A stretch of 64,000 nucleotides of DNA from Notolepis coatsorum. Taxonomy: Eukaryota > Chordata > Actinopteri > Aulopiformes > Paralepididae. The DNA is taken from assembly GCA_963971535.1 (NCBI GenBank), contig OZ020587.1, forward strand, positions 156,072,153 through 156,136,152, read 5' to 3'. Shown piece by piece: positions 33,115 through 45,526 of this stretch. The number at the start of each line of letters is the position of its first letter. Position 1 is the stretch's first letter. The notes under the pieces are model-generated. The model did not search any database. It was not told the DNA's origin and saw only the letters and a list, made by a program, of their open reading frames with translations. Made by a program: the position numbers and the translations under genes.

Positions 33115-33917
33115 CAGCGTTTCCGTTAGCCGGTAATTACCGGTATTTGACCGGAAAAATCTGTTGAAGTCCGACATATTTAATCTCTCCGGTCTTAATG
33201 TCCGGTGAAAATAATTCCCTGAGTCTAAGCACAATTTGATTATTTGAATTGTATTAAAATAGGCTAAAATTAAATAGCCTATGCGATGAACGAAACGATC
33301 ATTACATTTGTTTCCTCGTTGCTTCTAATAATGACAACGACGTTGTCAGCGAGAGCTTAGTGCTGGGTGTGCAAACTTTTGTGAAGCTGCAGAGCCGGAG
33401 CAGCAGCAGCACAATGCAGTATTCCAGCAGTACTCCAATTCAGCCATTTTCAGCCAATGTTGGGTGGGGGGCGCTGCTGTGCGGTTCCCAGAAAAGAGCC
33501 AATAACAGCTGAATCAGCTGCTCTGCAGCGCCATACTCTTTGCAAATAAGTCGTTGCGAGGTGGAGAGAGTCGTCACGCAAACCACGATAATGTTGCCGT
33601 CTCTCTGCTTTCTCAGTTCTTCGCTTGATATAATTAATACAAATGTCCAATATAACGGAATTCGTTAGCTCATAAAAATGTGATTATAACAGACTGCTGT
33701 TTAGTGTCGGACCGACTGCCCACATATGCGGTCTATTTTATTTCAAGTCAGCAGCAGCACGGAGTATCGAGGGACTTATTTTATTTGGAATATATTAATG
33801 ACTGTATACGCAAAAGTAGCCTAGTTTTAAGTAATAATATTATAAATCTACATGCCTTGAGGATGACATTCTTTATATAGCCTGCCTATCAATTGTTTTA
33901 AAGCTCAATAAACTATG

Positions 33918-36488
33918 TGTTATGGTTTGTAACCGACCCCAATCGCACAACACAAGACAGGTATGATGGTTTGCCAAGAAACAGATATTTATTGAGAACA
34001 GGGAAAAAGGGCACTGTCCCTTTAAGGGAGAAAACACAAAACACTGGAATAACACAAGAGGGGAAGGTAAAGTGCCTTTAAGAGGCGGGCAGGAAAAGGG
34101 AACACTATGGGAAGGTAAAGGGAACGCCTAAGGGAAGGTTAAGGGAACGCCTAGGGACAGAGGAACTAGAGACTAGGAGAACTAGGGACAAGGAGAACTA
34201 GGGACAGAGGACTAGGGACTAGGAGAGCTAGGGATAGAGGACTAGGGACTAGGAGAACTAGGGATAGAGGACTAGGGACTAGGAGAACTAGGGACAGAGG
34301 ACTAGGGACTAGGAGAACTAGGGACAGAGGACTAGGGACTAGGAGAACTAGGGACAGAGGCCCACGGAGGCGGGCTGGGGACAGGGAGGACTGGTGGGAA
34401 CACCTGGGCCGCTCTGCAGAACTCTCTCGGCAGATCTCCGAGGTGGGTAACGGCGGCCGAGAGGGAGAGAGGAGAGGGTTAAAGTACAAAGGGGAAAAAC
34501 AGAGCAGATGCAGGAGAGGTGACCAGTCCAAATACCAAAGTTAAACAAAGTAAAACTATCTTCGTGAAAAATACACAAAGAGCAAAGTACCAAAACAAAT
34601 ACAAAGAGAATACTATCTTTGGTGTGAACAAACACACAGTGGGAGATGTAACGTCCAAAATAATATCCAAGTGAAACAAACAGAGGCACAACGCTGGGTG
34701 AGTGACTGTCAGATTAAAAAGGTGGTAATTCTTCAGTGTTAGAAACACACGAAAACGGAGATGATCTAGACAGTCAAAACTCACCCAGACGTATGCGTAA
34801 TGGTGCAGGAACAGCAGCGGCGGCGAGGGTGTCGCCACCGGGTAGCTGGCTGTCCGAGCCGAGAACAGAGTGGTGCTGGAACAGGCGGCGGTGGCGAGGG
34901 TGTCGCCACCGGGTAGCCGACTGTCCGAGCCGAGGACAGAGTGGTGCTGGAACAGGCGGCGGTGGCGAGGGTGTCGCCACCGGGAAGCCGGCTGTCCGAG
35001 CCGAGGACAGAGTGGTGCGCCACAACTTGGAGTGATAATATCCACGAGAGAACAAAACAGAGGCATTACGCTGGGTGAGTGACTTAACAGTCAAACTCAC
35101 CCAGGAGGCACAACGCTGGGTGAGTGACTTAACAATCAAAACTCACCCAGGAGGCAACACGCTGGATGAGTGACTTAACAATCAAAACTCACCCAGGCGT
35201 ATGCGTAATGGTGCAGGAACAGCAGCGGCGGCGAGGGTGTCGCCACCGGGTAGCTGGCTGTCCGAGCCGAGGAACAGAGTGCTGGAACAGCGGTGGTGGC
35301 GAGGGTGTCGTCACCGGGTAGCCGACTGTCGGAGCCGAGGAACAGAGTGCTGGAACAGCGGCGGTGGCGAGGGTGTCGTCACCGGGTAGCCGACTGTCGG
35401 AGCCGAGGAGCAGAGTGCTGGAACAGCGGCGGTGGCGAGGGTGTCGTCACCGGGTAGCCGACTGTCGGAGCCGAGGAACAGAGTGCTGGAACAGGCGGCG
35501 GTGGCGAGGGTGTCGTCACCGGGTAGCCGACTGTCGGAGCCGAGGAACAGAGTGGTGCGCCACTGCTTGAGTGCGCACCGGAACCGAGAGACGCATCTGG
35601 TGCGTCTGCGTGGAGGAGTGTGCCAAGCACGAAGGTCTGGAAGATGCGCGTCGGCACGCTGAGGTCTGGAGAGCGTGCCAAGCTCGAAGGTCTGGAAGAT
35701 GCGCGTCTGCGCTGGTCTGGAGAGCGTGCCAAGCTCGAAGGTCTGGTAGATGCGCGTCTGCGCGCTGAGGTCTGGAGAGCGTGCCAAGCTCGAGGGTCTG
35801 GAAGATGCGCGTCTGCGCTGGTCTGGAGAGCGTGCCAAGCTCGAAGGTCTGGTAGATGCGCGTCTGCGCGCTGAGGTCTGGAGAGCGTGCCAAGCTCGAG
35901 GGTCTGGAAGATGCGCGTCTGCGCTGGTCTGGAGAGCGTGCCAAGCTCGAAGGTCTGGTAGATGCGCGTCTGCGCGCTGAGGTCTGGAGAGCATGCCAAG
36001 CTCGAGGGTCTGGAAGATGCGCGTCTGCGCTGGTCTGGATGTGCGTCAGGACGACAGCTGCGCGGGGGGTCTGAAGTGGATGACTGGGATGCCTCCCGTG
36101 GAAGTCTAGGGAGCGCAGACCAGTCCCACTCTCAGGCAACGGCGACAGCAGGCGAAGGCTGGAGCATACATCTCTACGCCGGAGAATCAATACAGCATAG
36201 GCAGAACAGAGGACCTCCCGAAAGAGTCTAGATGTTTGAGAATATGATACGGCATGTTTACAACACGACCCCACGCCGAAACGAGGGGAAGAGCCCTGGT
36301 ATTTAAAGCCCACAGGGGAACTAATCAGCCTGCCACCACAGGTGCGAGAGGTAATTGATAATAGTCCAGGTGTGGCCACTGAGAGTAAAGAACGAGAGGG
36401 TGGGGGCTAGAGAGAGTGAGTAGGGAATTCCTAACAGTAGGCTTAAAGAAGACAGAGAAAGTTGGTGAGCAGTGGACAAAACCTCACA
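33918..36488 (-). repeat. LTR, 2571 bp, with several internal minisatellites
   Basis: Contains tandem arrays at about 34150-34360 (ggactaggagaactaggga), 34800-35030 and 35210-35560 (ggcgagggtgtcg.caccggg) and 35620-36040 (gcgtgccaagctcga then gtctggaagatgcgcgtctg). AATAAA on the minus strand at 33988-33993 and a TATA-like TTTAAATA near 36300 imply a transcribed R region of about 2.3 kb. The open frames through these arrays are repeat artefacts. Confidence 0.88.
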
Positions 36489-38101
36489 GTACCCCCCCCT
36501 CAACGGGAGCCACCTGGCGACCCAAAACAAATACAGACAGAGTGGCAGGGGGCAAAACAAGACAAAAACAAAAGGTACTGGCCAAGCCAGCAGGGGAAGC
36601 CACCACAAGAGTGGGGCTAGCAAAAGAAACAGGGTCGCCGAGGGGTAACTAGGGTAGCAGAGGGGCAACAGGAGGAACTGGCCTAGAGGAAACCGGGCCT
36701 AGAGGAACCGGGTCAGGAGGAACTGGGTCCAGAGAACTAGTCTAGAGGAACTGGTCTAGAGAACTGGCCTAGAGAACTGGCCAAGAGAACTGGCCTAGAG
36801 AACCGGTCTAGAGAACTGGTCTAGAGGAACTGGTCTAGAGGAACTGAGGGGCAAGCAGGGTAGCTAAGGGGTAACCATGGTAGCACCGGGAAAGGGCTAG
36901 CAGAGGGAAAGGGTAGCCGCCAGGGCACCGAGCTACAGGGCCTATGCTAGCTGTACTGTTACATCAACATAGAGGCTGCGCAAGCTGCCGGAGCCAGGCT
37001 AGCAGAGGGAAAGGGTAGCTGCCAGGGCACTGATAGCTACAGGGCCTATGCTAGCTGTACTGCTACATCAACATAGAGGCTGCGCTAGCTGCCGAGCCAG
37101 GCTAGCAGGGGGAAAGGGTAGCTGCCAAGGCACTGATAGCTACAGGGCCTATGCTAGCTGTACTGTTACACTAACATAGAGGCTGCGCTAGCTGCCGGAG
37201 CTAGGCTGGCAGACAGGGCTGGACCAGCATGAGAGAACAAGCTAGCTGGAAGGACAGTCCTAGCTGTGTGAGAGAAACTGAACATGCTAGCTGAAGGGGC
37301 AGTCCTAGCAGTGGGAATACTGACCTTGCTAGCTGAAAGGGCAGTCCTAGCAGTGGGATAAACTGACCTTGCTAGCTGAAAAGGCAGTCCTAGCAGTCGG
37401 AATACTGACCTTGCTAGCTGAAAGGGCAGTCCTAGCAGTGGGGATGCTACACAAAAAAGTGGAGGCCATGCAGAGGGACCGGGTTAGCTGCTTGGGCCTG
37501 GCTAGCTACAGGGCATATGTCAGCTGCAAGGCTGCATTAACATAGAGGCTGTGCTAACAGCCGGGGCCAAGCTAGCAGACTGGGACCATGCAGAGGGAAA
37601 CTGGGTTAGCTGCCAGGGCATGGCTAGCTACAGGGCCCATGCCAGCAGCAAGGGCTGCATAAACATAGAGGCTGTGCTAGCAGCCGGGGCAAAGCTAGCA
37701 GACAGGGGCTCTGCTGAGGGACTGGGTTAGCCGCCAGGGCATGGCTAGCTACAGGGCCTATGCCAGCAGTAAGGGCTGCATTAACATAGAGGCTGTGCTA
37801 GCCGTCGGGGCAAAGCTAGCAGACAGGGCCATGCTGGTAGTAGAGGCCTAACAAGCTGCAGGGGGGTCAAACAGGGCTAAGAGGGGAGCTAAACAGGGAA
37901 GCTAAACAGGGCTAACAGGGAAGCAAATGGGGGAGTCAACAGGCTAACAGGGGAGCTAACCGGGGAGACCAACAAGCTAACAGGGGAGCTAACAGGCTAA
38001 CAAGGAAGCTAGAGGGGAGCTAGAGGGAACAAGAAAAAAAAAGGCAAACTCAACATACACCGTCTGTGCTGGCTGGGGTCGTCGATTTGGTGGGGTCGTA
38101 C
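36489..38101 (-). other. Internal region of the LARD-like element, non-coding
   Basis: Tandem and interspersed repeats: 'agaggaactggtctagaga' at 36660-36850, a roughly 95-bp unit with 'gctacagggcctatgctagc' at 36930-37200, a 'gaaagggcagtcctagcagt' unit at 37260-37440, and another at 37500-37830. No protease, RT or integrase. A canonical TGG-starting primer-binding site is not evident next to 38101. Confidence 0.75.
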
Positions 38102-40672
38102 TGTTATGGTTTGTAACCGACCCCAATCGCACAACACAAGACAGGTATGATGGTTTGCCAAGAAACAGATATTTATTGAGAACAGGGAAAAAGGGCACTG
38201 TCCCTTTAAGGGAGAAAACACAAAACACTGGAATAACACAAGAGGGGAAGGTAAAGTGCCTTTAAGAGGCGGGCAGGAAAAGGGAACACTATGGGAAGGT
38301 AAAGGGAACGCCTAAGGGAAGGTTAAGGGAACGCCTAGGGACAGAGGAACTAGAGACTAGGAGAACTAGGGACAAGGAGAACTAGGGACAGAGGACTAGG
38401 GACTAGGAGAGCTAGGGATAGAGGACTAGGGACTAGGAGAACTAGGGATAGAGGACTAGGGACTAGGAGAACTAGGGACAGAGGACTAGGGACTAGGAGA
38501 ACTAGGGACAGAGGACTAGGGACTAGGAGAACTAGGGACAGAGGCCCGCGGAGGCGGGCTGGGGACAGGGAGGACTGGTGGGAACACCTGGGCCGCTCTG
38601 CAGAACTCTCTCGGCAGATCTCCGAGGTGGGTAACGGCGGCCGAGAGGGAGAGAGGAGAGGGTTAAAGTACAAAGGGGAAAAACAGAGCAGATGCAGGAG
38701 AGGTGACCAGTCCAAATACCAAAGTTAAACAAAGTAAAACTATCTTCGTGAAAAATACACAAAGAGCAAAGTACCAAAACAAATACAAAGAGAATACTAT
38801 CTTTGGTGTGAACAAACACACAGTGGGAGATGTAACGTCCAAAATAATATCCAAGTGAAACAAACAGAGGCACAACGCTGGGTGAGTGACTGTCAGATTA
38901 AAAAGGTGGTAATTCTTCAGTGTTAGAAACACACGAAAACGGAGATGATCTAGACAGTCAAAACTCACCCAGACGTATGCGTAATGGTGCAGGAACAGCA
39001 GCGGCGGCGAGGGTGTCGCCACCGGGTAGCTGGCTGTCCGAGCCGAGAACAGAGTGGTGCTGGAACAGGCGGCGGTGGCGAGGGTGTCGCCACCGGGTAG
39101 CCGACTGTCCGAGCCGAGGACAGAGTGGTGCTGGAACAGGCGGCGGTGGCGAGGGTGTCGCCACCGGGAAGCCGGCTGTCCGAGCCGAGGACAGAGTGGT
39201 GCGCCACAACTTGGAGTGATAATATCCACGAGAGAACAAAACAGAGGCATTACGCTGGGTGAGTGACTTAACAGTCAAACTCACCCAGGAGGCACAACGC
39301 TGGGTGAGTGACTTAACAATCAAAACTCACCCAGGAGGCAACACGCTGGATGAGTGACTTAACAATCAAAACTCACCCAGGCGTATGCGTAATGGTGCAG
39401 GAACAGCAGCGGCGGCGAGGGTGTCGCCACCGGGTAGCTGGCTGTCCGAGCCGAGGAACAGAGTGCTGGAACAGCGGTGGTGGCGAGGGTGTCGTCACCG
39501 GGTAGCCGACTGTCGGAGCCGAGGAACAGAGTGCTGGAACAGCGGCGGTGGCGAGGGTGTCGTCACCGGGTAGCCGACTGTCGGAGCCGAGGAACAGAGT
39601 GCTGGAACAGCGGCGGTGGCGAGGGTGTCGTCACCGGGTAGCCGACTGTCGGAGCCGAGGAACAGAGTGCTGGAACAGGCGGCGGTGGCGAGGGTGTCGT
39701 CACCGGGTAGCCGACTGTCGGAGCCGAGGAACAGAGTGGTGCGCCACTGCTTGAGTGCGCACCGGAACCGAGAGACGCATCTGGTGCGTCTGCGTGGAGG
39801 AGTGTGCCAAGCACGAAGGTCTGGAAGATGCGCGTCGGCACGCTGAGGTCTGGAGAGCGTGCCAAGCTCGAAGGTCTGGAAGATGCGCGTCTGCGCTGGT
39901 CTGGAGAGCGTGCCAAGCTCGAAGGTCTGGTAGATGCGCGTCTGCGCGCTGAGGTCTGGAGAGCGTGCCAAGCTCGAGGGTCTGGAAGATGCGCGTCTGC
40001 GCTGGTCTGGAGAGCGTGCCAAGCTCGAAGGTCTGGTAGATGCGCGTCTGCGCGCTGAGGTCTGGAGAGCGTGCCAAGCTCGAGGGTCTGGAAGATGCGC
40101 GTCTGCGCTGGTCTGGAGAGCGTGCCAAGCTCGAAGGTCTGGTAGATGCGCGTCTGCGCGCTGAGGTCTGGAGAGCATGCCAAGCTCGAGGGTCTGGAAG
40201 ATGCGCGTCTGCGCTGGTCTGGATGTGCGTCAGGACGACAGCTGCGCGGGGGGTCTGAAGTGGATGACTGGGATGCCTCCCGTGGAAGTCTAGGGAGCGC
40301 AGACCAGTCCCACTCTCAGGCAACGGCGACAGCAGGCGAAGGCTGGAGCATACATCTCTACGCCGGAGAATCAATACAGCATAGGCAGAACAGAGGACCT
40401 CCCGAAAGAGTCTAGATGTTTGAGAATATGATACGGCATGTTTACAACACGACCCCACGCCGAAACGAGGGGAAGAGCCCTGGTATTTAAAGCCCACAGG
40501 GGAACTAATCAGCCTGCCACCACAGGTGCGAGAGGTAATTGATAATAGTCCAGGTGTGGCCACTGAGAGTAAAGAACGAGAGGGTGGGGGCTAGAGAGAG
40601 TGAGTAGGGAATTCCTAACAGTAGGCTTAAAGAAGACAGAGAAAGTTGGTGAGCAGCGGACAAAACCTCACA
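38102..40672 (-). repeat. LTR, 2571 bp, second copy
   Basis: Same length and nearly identical to 33918-36488. Differences seen include one base near 38547 (cccgcgg against cccacgg), one near 39594 and one near 40657. Poly(A) signal on the minus strand at 38172-38177. Confidence 0.88.
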
Positions 40673-40760
40673 CTATGACCGGAATTAATCTCATTTGTCC
40701 GGTAGATTGAAATCTTGCAGGTCACGGAGACCGGCAACATTTTTTTCTAACGGAAACCCT

Positions 40761-40761
<1 letters not shown>

Positions 40762-40853
<92 letters not shown>
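40762..40853. repeat. (CA)n microsatellite
   Basis: About 45 uninterrupted CA units, directly abutting the right end of the hAT-like element. Continuous with the short CA run at 33100-33114 before insertion. Confidence 0.97.
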
Positions 40854-40855
<2 letters not shown>

Positions 40856-43734
40856 TGTTACAAAAACTTAATTTCCTGCATTCTGGTGCAGGAATTTTTG
40901 AATTGTTACCCTTTAAATGCCAGTGTTTGTGATGGGCATCACAAATTATTGTAAAAAAGAAAATAAAACACATATTCAATAAATTTTTGAATGTTTACCC
41001 TTTAAATGCCAGTTTGTGTGATGGCATCACAAATTATTGTTAAAAAAAACACAAAAAAGTAAAATATTTTCAATATATCAAATGCAAAGTAAATTTTTCT
41101 GGGGGGGGGATTATTACAGGCTAGGCATGTGTCAATGATTAGCAGCAAGACAGATTTTGATGGATTTTTTGTAATGTCAGATTTAACACCAACTCTTTTC
41201 AGAAAAGTGGGAGTACTTCATTTTTTATCTGACATTACAAAAAATCTAAAAATAAATGGTTATGATCAGGGCTGAAGTTGAATTAAAGATTTATGACTGT
41301 TTAGACTGCATTACTCTCTGTCACAGTGATCTCCTGGTTGTTCCCCACTTAGGTTATCTAACTATTGCGCCGCCGCAACCAGAAACACTGGCCTGGCCTG
41401 CTTCTAAGTTCAGTGGCCTTAAAAAAAAATTTTTTTTTTTTTTTTTTTTTTTTGCTTTTTTGGCAATGTTTTCAAGTACCACCAGCAGTACCACCAAGTA
41501 CCACTAATAGATGTACCCTGTTCAGAGCAAACTGGACCTTAACACATCGGGTGCCACGCCCCTTCCGGGAAGTGTGCAGGCCTTGCCGCCCATTAACCCC
41601 ATGTAAACGCTCACCTTGTTTGTAGAGCTAAACCTATATTTGATATTATAGCTATGGATCTAATAACACCGTCGATTGTCAGTGAGTTGCTTCTGGTCAA
41701 TGTGCAAAAAACGGATTATTTTTTCATCCGTACATTTCCGTTTTATACCGTTTTGAATATTGAGTTTGGGTGCTTCTGAGTAATCCCAGGAAAAAGACGC
41801 GATAATAGCGTTTTAGTGGAATCCACTTATCACGTTGTCATTTTCCGCCTGATTATCGAACAGTGGCGTCGTTTCAGTAAATGGCAAGGTATGGCGAGGA
41901 GGGGGGGGGGGGGTGAAGGGGGAATTTTTTTGTCAAATCAGTTGTGCAATAGTCACTTTTGGTGAGTTGTTTCTATACAATTCAGTTATATGACATTTAG
42001 GTATGACAGGACTACACAAGCATTTTTAGTATAGAAATGTGTCAACAGACTAAAGCAGGGAACCACAATATTTTGCATACGAATTATGCAGAATGTAATA
42101 TCATAACTATCTATTACTTTTCTTGCAATTGAGCCAATTTTCCTTAGGTACGGTTTTGAGGTGTGTGTAGCTAAGGGGCTACACAACCCTGACTGTATTT
42201 AAATGACATTAAAAGGTACACAAAATGGCGGACACTCTATTAACTGCGAGGGGACAGTGATACAAGTTCAATAATCACTTTAATATTAATAGAAAACATA
42301 CTATAGCATATGAACACAGATCTCCGGTTACTACTATAATATCAATGCCACAATGTCCGAGGTGAGTATAATTCCTATACTACGGGTACCCGACCGTTGG
42401 AGCTCTTAATGGAGTGAGGCGGAGCGAACAGCACGGGGAAAGCAAGATGGCGGGTGGAGACGGTCATTCTCTGGAGCTCCTACTCCAGAGAACTGCAGAC
42501 AAACGTAGGATAATCCTGTCGTCGCTGGTGAGGAAGGGTCTCGTACGGACCTGGTCCCGGTATTCCTAGCGCCCGATGGCAGAATTAATAGCTATTAGTC
42601 CAAACGCCCGTTGGCATGGTTGATAGCTAGTTAGCCCTTGTGTACTTAGGCTAACCCGCATGAAGTCTTCAATAGGTAGTTAAATCCAAACGCCGCTGGA
42701 TTCAGCTATAAGTCTCTCAACGTTACTTCGCTCAAACAAGTCACTATACTGTGCCAATAGTGGCTCGACAATATTATGTGGTATCTAATTAGCTGTACAG
42801 CTCTCTGTCAAGATACGTTGCCTTCCGTCCCGTTACTGCTACCGAACGTTTCTTCTATCTGACACACTCTGTCTTAGTTACCTGTGGAATGAGTCTGTTC
42901 ATCCCCACAGATAAATATGCTCTCTCTCTCACTTGCCCGGGCATGTCCCAAGCACCACGCGCATGCGCTCACGCTGTCTACGGCGTTAAGAGTGGAACAT
43001 ATACAAATAAGCGAATGATGAATACTGGTAGGTAAACAGATGACGTGAAAATATATATCTTATATATATAAACAATATATAAGTTATACAAAATAATAAA
43101 CGCAGACTCTATGTGTTAATCTGGACCTTCAGAACGGTGTGTGTTCAACAGAATGTAGTATCAAAAACACATTCACAAAAAGTATGGGTTACTGAATGCT
43201 GAACTGCACTATTATAATCACTAAGCCAGACCTTACCTGTGTCCCTGTATCACTTGTCTCTGCTGCCCTTTGATTAAAAAACGTCCCTATGTCCATTTTC
43301 CTTTTTTTTTTGCATATTTCAGTTAGTCACAGTAAAAGTCACCTAGTAAAAGTGAGATAATTGACAATATCAAAACATGCTAGGGCTGTACCGAATAGTT
43401 CGAAGCTTCGTTCATAATGTTGACATTCGAATTCTAAAACATAAAAAATTGTAAGAAAAAAAAAAAAATCTTCCTGAAATCAACGCTAGATTATCGTTAT
43501 TATCCTTCCTCGCTCGCCCCCCCCCCCCCCCCCCCCCCGCCCCACCCAACGGTAAAAAGCACAACACAGTCCACAGATAGCTTCAATCGCGGGAGAAAGA
43601 AATATTAAAAAGGTGACCTGTGTGAAGATACAGAGGTGACCTGTGTGAAGATACAGAGGTGACAAAGAAGAGCCTAAACACTGTGTAGCTGCACAAGCTA
43701 TAGCAGCAGGGAGTGTCTGTCTGTCTCTCCTCTC
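40854..43734. other. Mixed repeats, no gene recognised
   Basis: Holds a 98-bp tandem duplication at 40893-41050 (ccctttaaatgccagt twice), a hairpin at 41163-41247 (gattttttgtaatgtcagat and its complement), poly-T at 41427-41452, a G-run at 41900-41912, a left hAT-type end tagggctgtaccgaatag at 43381 and a C-run at 43515-43538. 42230-43140 might be a solo LTR but no boundaries were found. Confidence 0.5.
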
Positions 43735-43746
43735 CTCTCCTTCTCT

Positions 43747-43832
<86 letters not shown>
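43735..43832. repeat. (TC)n microsatellite
   Basis: About 40 CT units with a few interruptions at the left end, directly upstream of the Gypsy insertion site. Confidence 0.97.
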
Positions 43833-43834
<2 letters not shown>

Positions 43835-43855
43835 CGACCAAATACAAGATGTAAG

Positions 43856-44845
43856 TGTAGCAAAGTGAAGTTGTTATGCTAGAATCATGGACAGAAACTG
43901 TTATCTTTCATCTTAAATAAGTAGGCCAAGACGGAAACACTCTTACTTTGAAGGAACAAAGTGGACCGAGCTCACTCTAGTGTTTTTGGAGGGGTGCCTT
44001 GGTTATTAGTTTATATTAATTTCCTCATATTGAGTTATTGATTCTCCAAACGAAATCCCTTTTGGTCTTTTATAATGGGTTTAGAGAGGATAGGTCATCT
44101 TTCCAGTTGAGTATTTGTTGTATTGTAAATACTTTCAACCAATGTACAAAATGGTTTAGCCGGTTTGTCGGCAAGGGAGACGCCGGCGGAAGTGGTCGCT
44201 CTCTCTGAGTTTGCCGTGAATGAGAGCAGAGGTACGCCCTTTCGGTTATCTAATATCTGATTTAATTGCTATGTATAACTTGTAAAATTGATTTATGTTT
44301 TGGTTTTGGTACTGAAATACCCTGTTGTGTGATGACATTAATTCACCCTGTGTAAAACAGCCACAGTACCGTTGTGTGCTAACTAGTATTCTGTTTGGCA
44401 AGCACAGGTGGACTACACGGTGATGATGGTAGCTCACGCCATGTTTTGTGTGTGCTGTGTTGGTTCAATAACAGGTATGAACCGTTGTTTTTGTATTTCG
44501 GTTTAATTAATGCTTACACACTGTCTTTCATTTCATATTATTTCATATGTTTTTGCTGAAGTTGACTTGTACTGAGCTACATGTATTTAATAGTAGCTAA
44601 CAATTGTTGTAACTGTGGATGGCGCGCTGTTTTGAATGTGCGCGCGCGCTCGCGCTCTTTGAGTTTGTCATGAACGAGAGCAGAGGTGGACTACACGGTG
44701 ATGATGGTAGCTCACGCCATGTTTTGTGTGTGCTGTGTTGGTTCAATAACAGGAGATCACCAATAAAACAACCATCAATTGAGTACCGTTGTCGGAGTCT
44801 ACTTCCACCTCACACCAGACACAACGCAGATTGGATCACGCTACA
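43856..44845 (+). repeat. 5' LTR of the Gypsy element, 990 bp
   Basis: Starts tgtagcaaagtg and ends cacgctaca. An internal duplication of about 75 bp (44399-44474 and 44683-44754, core 'gtggactacacggtgatgat') ends in caataacag followed by gtatga in the first copy and gagatc in the second. AATAAA at 44762-44767. Confidence 0.95.
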
Positions 44846-45134
44846 AACTGGTGCCGAGACAATCCGGATCAACTGGTCAGCGGAAGCCGACCACCGGTGT
44901 TGCTGGAGAGACGTGGAGGCTTCATGTGCGGCCTAGACGCGTGGATGCTGCCGGCGCGGCCTGGTCACGGGGACTCTGCATTCGCCGTCTGTTCCTGAGG
45001 TCTGTTCCTGAGGAGGCTGGAGAGCACTGAATCCTTTGAAAAAGATACGGTCTCTCATCAAGTTTATTGATTTTGAGTGTGTTACCTAAAACACGCTGTG
45101 AGTATAACGGTAAAAGTACCATTTGATACTGAAA

Positions 45135-45526
45135 ATGACTTTGAATGTAGGAAACACTCCTACAGGGAACTTGACTGTGGGGAGAGGGAGAGGGGTTCTA
45201 AGTTACACACCGGTTATGCGGTCTACTCCGGCGAGACCAGGTGGTTCAGGTTCCTCTAGTCCTGGAAGGGGGAGTGTAGAGGGTCACTCTGAGAGAAATG
45301 CCCAATCGTTACTTTTCACCCCGGTTGTTCCCTCACCTGGTGAAATTAACAACACTAGTGTTGAAACATCCCCCAGTCAAATGGCCAATTTGATAAAATC
45401 CATTGGGTCAGAAATAGGGGAAGCTATTAGAATGACGTTAATGCAGAACACAATCACGGGGACTTCACCTGTATTAGCTTCTCAAAATCCCCAACAGACG
45501 TTCCAACCTGACCAATGTGGGAATAC
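45135..45526 (+). pseudogene. Gypsy gag, N-terminal part (interrupted)
   Basis: The first ATG after the leader (MTLNVGNTPTGNLTVGRGRG...) opens a Ser/Pro/Thr-rich segment of about 130 codons, with a helical patch MANLIKSIGSEIGEAIRMTL near the end. The frame runs into the inserted solo LTR at 45527, and translation would stop a few codons later (45539). The C-terminal part continues after the insertion in a different numerical frame. Gag would form the cytoplasmic particle. Confidence 0.75.

Larger units (their letters stand above)
33918..40672 (-). mobile_element. Non-coding LTR retrotransposon (LARD-like), 6755 bp, young
   Basis: Two LTRs of 2571 bp each in direct orientation, TG...CA ends, with 5-bp target duplication ctatg at 33913-33917 and 40673-40677. 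The minus orientation follows from a polypurine tract (minus GAGGGGGGGGTAC, plus 36489-36501) touching the LTR, TATA-like TTTAAATA and a poly(A) signal on the minus strand. The internal 1613 bp have no ORF with retroviral motifs, only tandem repeats, so the element must borrow proteins from a relative. By eye the LTRs differ at only a few bases. Confidence 0.88.
33115..40761. mobile_element. hAT-like non-autonomous element in a CA repeat, enlarged by an LTR element
   Basis: The left end cagcgtttccgttag (33115) and right end ctaacggaaaccctg (to 40761) are inverted repeats of the CAGNG hAT type. Both flanks are acacacac, consistent with an 8-bp target duplication but not proof, because the target is a (CA)n repeat. 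Without the LTR element the body is about 890 bp, with ccgg-rich 'accggtatttgaccgg' sequence and no transposase. Confidence 0.78.

Noticed and set aside
35311..36379. Several long open frames (up to 287 codons) on both strands at 35311-36379, and again at 39495-40563
   Set aside because: They run through LTR minisatellites whose unit length keeps several frames open, and the same frames repeat exactly in both LTRs. The predicted proteins are simple repeats with no domain.
33918..40672. Segmental duplication of about 2.6 kb
   Set aside because: TG...CA ends, a 5-bp target duplication at the outer borders and a polypurine tract show that the two copies are LTRs of one element.
43486..43863. 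125-codon minus-strand frame with a Glu-Arg run
   Set aside because: Translation of the (TC)n microsatellite and a C-run; no gene.
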